The notes under the pieces were generated by a model. That model was not told the DNA's origin and did not search any database. It saw nothing but the letters and a program-made list of their open reading frames with translations. Positions 47,915 through 55,698 of a stretch of 64,000 bases of DNA are shown one piece after another. The stretch is from Bordetella genomosp. 10 (lineage in GTDB: Bacteria > Pseudomonadota > Gammaproteobacteria > Burkholderiales > Burkholderiaceae_B): positions 1,116,001 to 1,180,000 of the forward strand of contig NZ_NEVM01000001.1 of assembly GCF_002261225.1 (NCBI RefSeq), given 5' to 3'. A program made the translations under genes and the position numbers. Within the stretch, counting starts at the first letter, position 1, and every line of letters starts with the position of its first letter.

Positions 47915-49348
47915 TCAGTGCGCCTGGCTTCCCGGCTGCGCCTGGGCCGCCGGCGCGGCCGCGACCGGCGCGCGCGGCTGGGCGGGATCGTAGTAGCCGT
48001 CGGTCAGCGTATTGAGGAAAGCGACCACGTCGTCGATTTCTTCCGGCGTCAGCGCCGGCTTGTCGCCGGGCTTGCCGCCGAACGGCGGGTCCATATTGAC
48101 GTTCTCGTGCATCCCGGGCGGCAGGTCGTCGAACTTCGCTATCGTGCCGTCGGCCTTGCGCGGGTACCACTTCTCCGGATTGGTGTCGCGCGTCACGTAC
48201 CACTCCACCACCTGGCGCAGGTCGTGGAACACGCCGTTGTGGAAGAAGGTCTTGCGCGTCGCCACGTTGCGCAGCGTGGGCGAGCGGAACAGGCCGCAGT
48301 ATTCGGGATGGTCGCTCAGGTCCTTGCGCAAGGGGCCGCACAGGCCTTCGTCGAAATAAGCCGGATTTTGGTTCGCGGGAATGGCGGGGTTGCGCGGCAG
48401 CCCCAGCGCGATGAGGCCGAAGTCGTTGAAGATGGGCAACTGGCCCGGCACCGCGAAGCGATGGCAGCTCGCGCAATTGCCCTTGTCCTCGGCTTCGAAC
48501 AGGCGCGCGCCGCGCATCTCCTGGTCGGTGAGCTTGGCGATGCCGCGCACCGCGGCGTCGTACTTGCTCGAATAGGGGAAGAAGAGCTTGGGATCGTTCT
48601 GGTAATACTCCAGCGCCTGGGTGATGGCGTTGAACGCTTTCTCGTCCGTGTCGAAGACATGGCCACCGAACAGGGCGCGCAGCCGGTCCGCGTTGGGGCT
48701 CTTGCGCACGTTGCCGACGACGACGGAAATGCTGGGGTTGGCCATTTCCAGGGGATCCAGCAGCGGAATGCGCGCCTGGGCGCCGGCCCGGTCGACGCGG
48801 CCGTCCCAGGTCAGGCCGCCGGTGGGGCCCGCGTCGGTGCTGTTGTCGCCTTCTTCCTCGCTGTCGATGAAGTGCTCGCTGAAGGGCGGCACGGTTTGCA
48901 GGTACATCAGCGAGGGGACGGCGCGCACGCCGGCGCGCTTCATGTCGGGGCCGCCGAGCTGCACCGAGAGGTCGTTGGGCGGGCCGTAATGGTGCTCCGG
49001 GCTGTGACAGCTCGCGCAGGACTGCTGGCCCGACGCCGACAGCGTCTTGTCCTTGAACAGCGCGGCGCCCAGGGCGGCGATGTCGGCCGCGCGCTGCCGG
49101 GCGTAGGCGCGGTCGTAGGTGGCCGGCGGCTCGGGGAATTTCTCGTAGACGTCTTGCCGCGCATCGGTCGGGGTCGGGGCCGGGGCCGTGGTCGCGCCCT
49201 GGCTGCGTTCGCCCCACAAGGCCAGCGCGCCGCCGATGCCGATGGCCAGCAGGGTGGCGATCAGGGTGCACAGCACGCCGCGCCAGCGCAGGCGGGCGGA
49301 CGGGATCGAAACGGTGGGGCGAAGCGTCGGGCGGGGGGGCAGGGGCAT
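47915..49348 (-). CDS. Di-haem cytochrome c peroxidase / MauG family protein
   Basis: A 477-residue exported protein with an N-terminal membrane anchor or uncleaved signal (LCTLIATLLAIGIGGALALWG, about 26-46). Two haem c sites are present: CASCH at 111-115 and CASCH at 292-296, as in bacterial cytochrome c peroxidases and MauG. Family phrases include RAVPSLMYLQTVPPFSEHF, LTWDGRVDRAGAQARIPLLDP, RSPTLRNVATRKTFFHNGVF and LTPEEIDDVVAFLNTL. It may reduce H2O2 or carry out oxidative modification in the periplasm. Length exceeds the usual 320-350 residues of CcpA, favouring a MauG-like member. Confidence 0.88.
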   Translation of the reverse strand: MPLPPRPTLRPTVSIPSARLRWRGVLCTLIATLLAIGIGGALALWGERSQGATTAPAPTPTDARQDVYEKFPEPPATYDRAYARQRAADIAALGAALFKDKTLSASGQQSCASCHSPEHHYGPPNDLSVQLGGPDMKRAGVRAVPSLMYLQTVPPFSEHFIDSEEEGDNSTDAGPTGGLTWDGRVDRAGAQARIPLLDPLEMANPSISVVVGNVRKSPNADRLRALFGGHVFDTDEKAFNAITQALEYYQNDPKLFFPYSSKYDAAVRGIAKLTDQEMRGARLFEAEDKGNCASCHRFAVPGQLPIFNDFGLIALGLPRNPAIPANQNPAYFDEGLCGPLRKDLSDHPEYCGLFRSPTLRNVATRKTFFHNGVFHDLRQVVEWYVTRDTNPEKWYPRKADGTIAKFDDLPPGMHENVNMDPPFGGKPGDKPALTPEEIDDVVAFLNTLTDGYYDPAQPRAPVAAAPAAQAQPGSQAH

Positions 49349-49528
49349 GTCGTGGAGGCAATGGGCGGCGCGCGGGGCCGCGGTGGAAACCGGGAATGCG
49401 GGAGGTGCGCGCCCGTGCTTGCGTCAGGCCGCGGTCAGCAGCGTAAACACCGAATATTTCAGGTTTGCTGACGCGGGTTGACGCGATGCTGAATGCCCGT
49501 TGACGGCAAGCTGGATTTTTCCGTGCCT

Positions 49529-49564
49529 GTTCAGATTGTTTTCAGCAGCCGTTCACGAAGTTCA
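49529..49564 (+). promoter_or_regulatory. Pho-box-like TTCA repeats upstream of phosphoesterase
   Basis: TTCA-type motifs begin at 49529 (GTTCA), 49540 (TTTCA) and 49551 (GTTCA), spaced by exactly 11 bases, with a fourth GTTCA at 49560. PhoB boxes are 11-base direct repeats centred on TGTCA, so this array is a candidate PhoB site for the gene starting at 49643. The match to the consensus is only partial. Confidence 0.5.
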
Positions 49565-49642
49565 CATGGTGTAACCCCAACATATCGGCGCTCGGTGTCC
49601 GGACATCGATTACTTCCCCGACAAGAAAGAGGAACGCCTTTT

Positions 49643-51385
49643 ATGAAGAGCACGCACAAGATCATCGCGCCCTTGGTGGCCGCGGCGCTGGCCACCGGGC
49701 TGGTCGCCTGTGGCGGTGGCGGCGATGACGACGACACGCCCTCCACGCCTTCCACGCCCGTCACCACCGCTCCCACGCAAGAGGAGCTGGTCGCGAAGGC
49801 GGTGGACAATATCCAGAACGTGGTGGTGATCTACGCGGAAAACCGCAGCTTCGATAACCTCTACAGCGACTTCCCCGGCATCGACAGCCCGCTGGCGACC
49901 GCGACCTACGACAAGCAGGTCGACCGCGACGGCACCCCGCTGACTTCGCTGCCCCCGGTCTGGGCCGGCCTGACGACCGCCTCCGCGCAGTTCGACACGA
50001 CCGTTCCCACCGTGGCCACGACGGCGACCACCGGCATGCCGAACGCGCCGTTCTCGATCAACGAGACCTATCCGGGCGTGGACATCAACGCGGTCAACGC
50101 GGACATGTGGCACAACTTCTACCAGAACCAGATGCAGATCAACGGCGGCAAGAACGATATGTTCGCCGCCTGGGCCGACAGCGGCGGCGGTCTGGTGATG
50201 GGCCACTTCTCCGGCAACGCCAGCAAGCTGCCGCTGTGGCAGGTGGCGCAGAAGTACACGATGGCCGACCATTTCTTCATGGGCGCCTTCGGCGGTTCCT
50301 TCCTGAACCACCAGTACCTGATCGCCGCCGCCGCGCCGGTGGACCCGGTCACGTCCGCCAATTCGGCCACGCTCAACTCGCACGTCGCCATCCTGGACGA
50401 CGGCCCGCAGGGCTATCACCTGTCGGTGAACACCAGCGCCACCGGCGCCGCTTCGGCGCTGACGGGCCCGGCCACGTCGATCTTCAAGTCCAACGGCGCG
50501 CAACTGACGCCGGACGGCTACGCGGTCAACACCATGCAGCCGCCGTACCAGCCCAGCGGCAACAAGCCCGCCAACGACGCGGCGGGCGTGGCCGAGGGCG
50601 TGCTGGCCGACCCGACGCAGGCGACCACGCTGCCGCCGCAGACGGGCCCGAACATCGGCGACTACCTGACCGACAAGAACGTCGAGTGGGCCTGGTACGG
50701 CGGCGGCTGGGCGTTCCAACTGGCGCGCGCGACGAATGCCGCCGGCTGGGTGGGATCGGACTACGCCAGCGTCGGCCTGCAGTCGGACGGCAAGACGCCT
50801 TTCGTGAACTTCCAGTTCCACCACCAGCCCTTCAATTACTTCAAGCGCTTCGATCCGACCACGGCGGCGGGCATCGCCGACCGGACGGAGCACCTGAAGG
50901 ACGGCGGCGTGAACGGCGAGCAGTTCATCGCCGACATCCGGGCCGGCAAGCTGCCGCCGGTGGCGTTCTACAAGCCGGTCGGCAACCTGAACGAGCACAA
51001 CGGCTACGCCGACGTGCTGCGCGGCGACCAGCACATCGCCGACATCATCTCCGAGCTGGAGAAGAGCCCGCAGTGGGGGCACATGCTGGTGGTCGTGACG
51101 TATGACGAAAACGGCGGCATCTGGGATCACGTCGCGCCGCCCAAGGGCGACCGCTTCGGCCCCGGTTCGCGCATTCCCGCCATCGTCATCGGACCCACGG
51201 TGCGCAAGGGCTACGTCGACCACACCATGTACGACACGACCTCGATCCTGCGCTTCATCACCCGCCGCTGGAGCCTGCCCGAACTGCCCGGCCTGACCGT
51301 GCGCCGCGAAGGCCTGAAGGCCAACGGCGTGGACCAGGGCGACCTGAGCAACACGCTGGACACGAGCGCCACCGCCGCCTCGTGA
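49643..51385 (+). CDS. Lipoprotein phosphoesterase (AcpA / phospholipase C-like)
   Basis: A 580-residue protein of the PF04185 phosphoesterase family. ATG 49643 has AGAGGAA upstream and gives a lipobox LVAC (Cys23), so it is probably anchored to the outer membrane facing outside or the periplasm. Family motifs are VVVIYAENRSFDNLYSDFPG, GHFSGNASKLPLWQVAQ, FFMGAFGGSFLNHQYLI, NEHNGYADVLRGD and VVVTYDENGGIWDHVAPPKG. Relatives include Francisella acid phosphatase AcpA and Pseudomonas phospholipase C. The lengthy Asp/Thr/Pro linker after Cys23 is typical of surface lipoproteins. Confidence 0.9.
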   Translation: MKSTHKIIAPLVAAALATGLVACGGGGDDDDTPSTPSTPVTTAPTQEELVAKAVDNIQNVVVIYAENRSFDNLYSDFPGIDSPLATATYDKQVDRDGTPLTSLPPVWAGLTTASAQFDTTVPTVATTATTGMPNAPFSINETYPGVDINAVNADMWHNFYQNQMQINGGKNDMFAAWADSGGGLVMGHFSGNASKLPLWQVAQKYTMADHFFMGAFGGSFLNHQYLIAAAAPVDPVTSANSATLNSHVAILDDGPQGYHLSVNTSATGAASALTGPATSIFKSNGAQLTPDGYAVNTMQPPYQPSGNKPANDAAGVAEGVLADPTQATTLPPQTGPNIGDYLTDKNVEWAWYGGGWAFQLARATNAAGWVGSDYASVGLQSDGKTPFVNFQFHHQPFNYFKRFDPTTAAGIADRTEHLKDGGVNGEQFIADIRAGKLPPVAFYKPVGNLNEHNGYADVLRGDQHIADIISELEKSPQWGHMLVVVTYDENGGIWDHVAPPKGDRFGPGSRIPAIVIGPTVRKGYVDHTMYDTTSILRFITRRWSLPELPGLTVRREGLKANGVDQGDLSNTLDTSATAAS

Positions 51386-51437
51386 CCGCTCCGGCCCGGC
51401 GTCCGCCGAGGCGGCGCCGGGCACCCCGGACCGGAAC

Positions 51438-51469
51438 GCCGCCGGCCCGCCTCGCCGCGGGCCGGCGGC
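51438..51469. other. Strong GC hairpin between phosphoesterase and RNase P RNA
   Basis: Arms GCCGCCGGCCCGC (51438-51450) and GCGGGCCGGCGGC (51457-51469) form a perfect 13-base stem with a six-base loop. There is no T-run, so it may slow rather than terminate transcription from the phosphoesterase gene before the rnpB promoter (TACAAT at 51485). Confidence 0.65.
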
Positions 51470-51498
51470 TCGTCCTTCCGGGGGTACAATGCGGACCG

Positions 51499-51911
51499 CA
51501 AGACGAATCGGGCAATCGCGGGGCGCTCACGCGCTTCGAGGAAGGTCCGGACTCCATAGGGCAGGGTAGCGGCTAACGGCCGTCCGTCGGGTCGATGGCG
51601 ACATCGGCCGGGCGAGGAACAGGGCCACAGAGACGAGTCTGCGGCGCGGGCGGGGGGCGACTCCCGCACAGGCACGGCGACTCCGTGCCGCGCCGGCCGG
51701 CAACGGCCGGCGGCATCGCAGGGTGAAACGCGGCAACCTCTACCCGGAGCAACATCAAATAGGCATGCGCACGGTCCTCGGACCGGGAAGGGCGGCTCGT
51801 TCGAGCATGCGGGTAGATGGCTAGATCCGGCCAGCAATGGCCGGGCCAGAGGAATGATTGCCCGCCGGACTCGCGTCCGGCGTACAGAATCCGGCCCATA
51901 GATTCGTCTTG
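51499..51911 (+). ncRNA. rnpB: RNase P RNA (type A)
   Basis: The ends CAAGACGAATC (51499) and GATTCGTCTTG (51901-51911) form helix P1. Conserved blocks include GAGGAAGGTCCGGACTCCA near 51538, AGGGCAGGG near 51560, the ACAGAGACGAG-type region near 51630, GGGTGAAACGC near 51721 and CCGGCGTACAGAATCCGG near 51876. A TACAAT -10 box at 51485-51490 would start transcription near the 5' end. It is the catalytic RNA that removes 5' leaders from pre-tRNAs. Its position just before mraZ is common in this family. Confidence 0.95.
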
Positions 51912-52000
51912 CCTTGCTTTCGGCTGAAATCGACACAAATAAGGCGAGGAAGTTACCTTTTAGCGCCAAAGTCTCATATACGACTTTGAGTTTCAGCGAC

Positions 52001-52027
52001 AACCCCCTGATTTATCAGGGGGTTTTC
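52001..52027 (+). terminator. Terminator between rnpB and mraZ
   Basis: AACCCCCTGA (52001-52010), loop TTTA, TCAGGGGGTT (52015-52024), then further T (TTTTCTTTTTT). It ends the rnpB transcript about 90 bases downstream. Confidence 0.92.
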
Positions 52028-52091
52028 TTTTTTGGATTACGCGAGGTTCGCCTAAGTCCTTGTTGTGATTGAAAAAATTGTGTCGCCCTGC

Positions 52092-52120
52092 TTGACCGCG
52101 CTTTAACCATCCCGTAGAGT
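52092..52120 (+). promoter_or_regulatory. Promoter of the dcw cluster
   Basis: TTGACC (52092-52097), 17-base spacer, TAGAGT (52115-52120). It lies 45 bases before the mraZ start, with the MraZ repeat array immediately after the -10 box. Confidence 0.75.
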
Positions 52121-52153
52121 GGGAAAAAGTAGGTTTTTGTGCAATTAAGTGGG
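52119..52153 (+). promoter_or_regulatory. MraZ-binding repeat array
   Basis: GTGGG at 52119, GTAGG at 52129, GTGCA at 52139 and GTGGG at 52149 are spaced by exactly ten bases. MraZ is known to repress its own operon by binding GTGGGN-type repeats with a ten-base period. The third copy is weak. Confidence 0.78.
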
Positions 52154-52164
52154 AGAGGGAAGGG

Positions 52165-52593
52165 GTGTTCCAGGGAAGCAGCGCGTTAACGCTGGATGCG
52201 AAGGGGCGGGTGTCTATCCCGACCCGGCATCGCGACGCCCTGCTGGCCCAGGCGGAAGGCCGCCTCACCCTCACCCGTCACCCTGACGGCTGCCTGTTGA
52301 TGTATCCGCGCCAGGAGTGGGAAAAGCGCCGCGAAACGATCGCCGCCTTGCCCATGTCGGCGCGCGCGCTGCAACGGCTGATGTTGGGAAACGCGCAGGA
52401 TGTGGAGCTGGACGGATCGGGCCGCATTTTGATCGCGCCGGAATTGCGCAACGCGGCCGGCATGACGCGCGAAGTGATGATGCTCGGCATGGGCGCGCAC
52501 TTCGAGCTGTGGGATGCGGCCGCGCTGGCCCGCCGGGAGGCGGAGGATCTGGCGCAGGGCATGCCGGACGTTCTCAACCAGTTTTCTTTCTGA
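52165..52593 (+). CDS. mraZ: Transcriptional regulator MraZ
   Basis: A 142-residue protein with two AbrB-like halves: [21 protein letters not shown] and, later, [17 protein letters not shown]. The DAKGRVSIP / DGSGRILIA pair is the MraZ signature. MraZ forms rings of octamers or dodecamers and represses the dcw cluster. The start is GTG 52165, behind GGAAGGG. It is the first gene of the rightward dcw operon and is followed eight bases later by rsmH. Confidence 0.95.
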   Translation: MFQGSSALTLDAKGRVSIPTRHRDALLAQAEGRLTLTRHPDGCLLMYPRQEWEKRRETIAALPMSARALQRLMLGNAQDVELDGSGRILIAPELRNAAGMTREVMMLGMGAHFELWDAAALARREAEDLAQGMPDVLNQFSF

Positions 52594-52601
52594 CGCGGGC
52601 T

Positions 52602-53681
52602 ATGGAATTCGAACATCGGCCCGTGCTGCTGGCGCCGACGGTGGATGCGCTGTTGCTGCCGCGTTTCGGCCGCCGCGACGCCCACCGCGCGGCCGAGGCG
52701 CCGGCGGCGGAGCAGGCCGATCCCCGGCTGGCCGGGGTGTACGTCGACGGCACCTTCGGCCGCGGCGGCCACACCCGGGCGCTGCTGGCCCGGTTGGCGC
52801 CGCAGGCGCGGGTGGTGGTGTTCGACAAGGATCCCACCGCCATCGGCGTGGCGCGCGAGCTGGCTGCGCGCGACGCGCGCGTGACGGTGGTGCACGGCGG
52901 TTTCGCGACGATGCCCCAGGAGCTGGCGGCCCTGGGCATCGAACGGATAGATGGCGTCATGCTGGACCTGGGCGTTTCGTCCCCCCAGCTCGACGATGCA
53001 GGGCGGGGTTTTTCTTTCATGCGCGAAGGCCCGCTGGACATGCGCATGGATACGACGCGCGGCCCCACGGTCGCGGAATGGCTGGCGCAAGCCAGCGTGG
53101 ATGAGATGCGGGAGGTCATAGCGGACTATGGCGAAGAACGGTTTGCTTTTCAGATTGCAAAAACGATTGCAGTTCGCCGCGCAACAGCGCCACTACGCAC
53201 CACGCTCGAACTCGCCGAGCTCGTCGCAGGCGCCGTCCGCACGCGCGAAAAGGGTCAGCATCCGGCCACACGCACCTTTCAAGCTCTACGGATTTACATC
53301 AATCGGGAACTCGAGGAGCTCGCTCGCGCCCTCGCGGCAGCTCTAGCCCTGCTCGCGCCAAAGGGGAGGTTGGCGGTGATCAGCTTTCATTCGCTGGAAG
53401 ACCGGATGGTCAAGCAATGCATCGCCGCCGCGGCCCGCCCGGCCAGCGAGGCGATGCGACGCCTGCCGCTGCGCGAAGACGAACTGCCCCCCGCGATCAT
53501 GCACTCCCTGGGGCGGGTCCTGGCCGATGACGAGGAAGTCGCGGGGAATCCGCGCGCCCGCTCGGCCATCCTGCGCGTGGCCGAGCGCACCGACGCGCCG
53601 CTGCCCGCCGGCGGCGTCGACGCATTGGTGCCCGGCCTGGCGCCGGCGCCCGCGCGCGGCGCCGGCAAGGGGAGGCGCTGA
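52602..53681 (+). CDS. rsmH: 16S rRNA m4C1402 methyltransferase RsmH
   Basis: A 359-residue enzyme; ATG 52602 gives the family start [18 protein letters not shown]. The SAM motif is [19 protein letters not shown] and the [18 protein letters not shown] motif is diagnostic. An insertion of about 25 residues ([20 protein letters not shown]) between the first helix and the SAM motif is longer than in E. coli. The C-terminus ends in a Pro/Ala/Gly-rich tail. It methylates N4 of C1402 in the ribosomal P site. Its stop overlaps the ftsL start (TGATG). Confidence 0.95.
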   Translation: MEFEHRPVLLAPTVDALLLPRFGRRDAHRAAEAPAAEQADPRLAGVYVDGTFGRGGHTRALLARLAPQARVVVFDKDPTAIGVARELAARDARVTVVHGGFATMPQELAALGIERIDGVMLDLGVSSPQLDDAGRGFSFMREGPLDMRMDTTRGPTVAEWLAQASVDEMREVIADYGEERFAFQIAKTIAVRRATAPLRTTLELAELVAGAVRTREKGQHPATRTFQALRIYINRELEELARALAAALALLAPKGRLAVISFHSLEDRMVKQCIAAAARPASEAMRRLPLREDELPPAIMHSLGRVLADDEEVAGNPRARSAILRVAERTDAPLPAGGVDALVPGLAPAPARGAGKGRR

Positions 53682-53971
53682 TGGGCCGCTTGAGCCTGGT
53701 CCTGGCCATGGTGCTGATGCTGTGCGCGATCTCCCTGGTGACCGCGCGCTATCAATCGCGCCAGTTGTTCATCGACGTCGACCGCGCGCAGGCGCAGGCG
53801 CGCGACCTGGAAAACGACTGGCGCCGCCTGCAACTGGACCGGGCCGAGCTGGCGCGCAGCGCCCGCGTCGACCGCGCCGCGCGCGACGATCTTAAAATGA
53901 TTTCCATCGTTCCGGACCGCACTATCTATCTCAACCAGCAGCCGGTTCCGGTCAACGGAGGGGGGCAATGA
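53681..53971 (+). CDS. ftsL: Cell division protein FtsL
   Basis: A 96-residue bitopic protein: a membrane helix at once from the N-terminus (LSLVLAMVLMLCAISLVTAR) and a periplasmic leucine-zipper-like coiled coil (VDRAQAQARDLENDWRRLQLDRAELAR). FtsL joins FtsB and FtsQ at the septum and activates FtsWI. Position between rsmH and ftsI, with overlaps of one base on the left and four on the right, is the standard dcw arrangement. Confidence 0.93.
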   Translation: MGRLSLVLAMVLMLCAISLVTARYQSRQLFIDVDRAQAQARDLENDWRRLQLDRAELARSARVDRAARDDLKMISIVPDRTIYLNQQPVPVNGGGQ

Positions 53972-55698
53972 AGCGCCTGCCGTTCTTCGACAATCCCGTG
54001 CTGCGCGGACAGTTGCCGACGTGGCGCGCCCGGCTGGTCCTGATCCTGTTGTTCTGCGCCTTCGGCACCCTGGCCGGCCGCGCGCTCTACTTGCAGGGCG
54101 TCAGCACGGACTTCCTGCAGCAGCAGGGCGAACGCCGCTACGAGCGCACGCTGACCCTGGCCGCGACGCGCGGCAAGATCCTCGACCGCAACAACGTCGT
54201 GCTGGCCTCCAGCGTGCCGGCGCGCGCCATCTGGGCCATTCCGGAAGACGCCAACACCGCCACGCCGGCGCAGACGGCCGCCCTGGCCAAGCTGCTCGAG
54301 ACCACCGTGCCGGAGCTGACCGAGCGCCTGAAGAACGAAGACAAGAACTTCGTCTACCTGAAGCGCCAGGTGCCGATGGACGTGGCGGACAAGATCAAGC
54401 AGCTCGCCATGCCCGGCATCCACCAGCAGCCCGAGACGCGCCGCTATTACCCGGACGGCTCGGTCATGGCGCACGTGGTCGGCTTCACCAACGTGGAAGA
54501 CCAGGGCCAGGAAGGCATCGAGCTGGCGTTCAACCAGGCGCTGCAAGGCCGGCCCGGTTCGCGCCGCGTGATCAAGGATCGCCTCGGCCGCGTCATCGAG
54601 GACGTCCAGGCGGTGACCCTGCCGGTCGACGGCAAGGACATCCACCTGTCCATCGACACGCGCCTGCAGTACCTGGTCAGCAAGACGCTGAAGGACGCCA
54701 TCGACCTGCACCACGCCCGCGGCGCCGCGGCGGTCATCATCGACGCGCGCACCGGCGAGATTCTTTCGCTGGCCAGCCTGCCCACCTACGATCCCAACGA
54801 CCGCGCCACCTTCCAGCCGGCGTCCATGCGCAACCAGGCCATCACGGACACGTTCGAGCCCGGCTCGATCATGAAGCCGTTCACCGCCGCGCTGGCCCTG
54901 GAACTGGGCCGGATCACGCCCAGCACGCAGTTCGAAACCGGCAACGGCCAGTTCCGCTACCAGGGCTCGACCATCAGCGACGTCAGCCGCAACGGCACGC
55001 TGACGGTTGCCGGCGTGCTGCTGAAGTCCAGCAACATCGGCATGACGATGATCTCCGAAACGCTGCAGGCCCGCGAAATGTGGGACAAGTTCACCGAGCT
55101 GGGCCTGGGACAGGCGCCGCAACTGGGCTTCCCCGGGGCGGCGCCGGGCCGCGTGCGGCCGTGGGACCGCTGGCGCCTGATCGAAAAGGCCACCATGGCC
55201 TATGGCTACGGCCTGTCCGTTTCGCTGCTGCAGATGGCGCGCGCGTATACGGTGTTCGCCCGCAACGGCGACATGGTGTCCCTGACCCTGGTCAAGCGCG
55301 ATAGCGAACCGACCAGCGTGAAGGTCTACACGCCCAAGATCGCGGCCATGATCCGCTCTTACCTCGAAGCCGCGGCGGGCCCGGACGGCGCCAAGCTGGC
55401 GCAGGTGCAGGGCTATCGCGTGGCCGGCAAGAGCGGCACCGCGCGCAAGATCGTCGACGGCAAGTACAGCCGTTCCCGCTACCGCAGCTCCTTCGTCGGT
55501 TTCGCCCCGGCGTCGAATCCGCGTCTGGTGATCGCCGTCACCATCGACGAGCCGCAGACCGGCGGCTACTACGGCGGCGCCATCGCCGCGCCGGTGTTCT
55601 CCACGCTCATGGGCGGCAGCCTGCGCCTGCTGGGCGTGCAGCCCGACGCGCCCTTCCAGTCGACCGTGGTGGCCGGCTTGCAGGAGCCCCTGCGATGA
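53968..55698 (+). CDS. ftsI: Septal peptidoglycan transpeptidase FtsI (PBP3)
   Basis: A 576-residue class B penicillin-binding protein. A membrane anchor at about 21-41 (ARLVLILLFCAFGTLAGRALY) is followed by the pedestal domain (RGKILDRNNVVLASS) and the transpeptidase: S300 in FEPGSIMKPF, SSN at 354-356 and KSGT at 488-491. It cross-links septal peptidoglycan with FtsW and is the target of aztreonam-type beta-lactams. The start overlaps ftsL by four bases and the end overlaps murEF by four. Confidence 0.96.
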   Translation: MKRLPFFDNPVLRGQLPTWRARLVLILLFCAFGTLAGRALYLQGVSTDFLQQQGERRYERTLTLAATRGKILDRNNVVLASSVPARAIWAIPEDANTATPAQTAALAKLLETTVPELTERLKNEDKNFVYLKRQVPMDVADKIKQLAMPGIHQQPETRRYYPDGSVMAHVVGFTNVEDQGQEGIELAFNQALQGRPGSRRVIKDRLGRVIEDVQAVTLPVDGKDIHLSIDTRLQYLVSKTLKDAIDLHHARGAAAVIIDARTGEILSLASLPTYDPNDRATFQPASMRNQAITDTFEPGSIMKPFTAALALELGRITPSTQFETGNGQFRYQGSTISDVSRNGTLTVAGVLLKSSNIGMTMISETLQAREMWDKFTELGLGQAPQLGFPGAAPGRVRPWDRWRLIEKATMAYGYGLSVSLLQMARAYTVFARNGDMVSLTLVKRDSEPTSVKVYTPKIAAMIRSYLEAAAGPDGAKLAQVQGYRVAGKSGTARKIVDGKYSRSRYRSSFVGFAPASNPRLVIAVTIDEPQTGGYYGGAIAAPVFSTLMGGSLRLLGVQPDAPFQSTVVAGLQEPLR

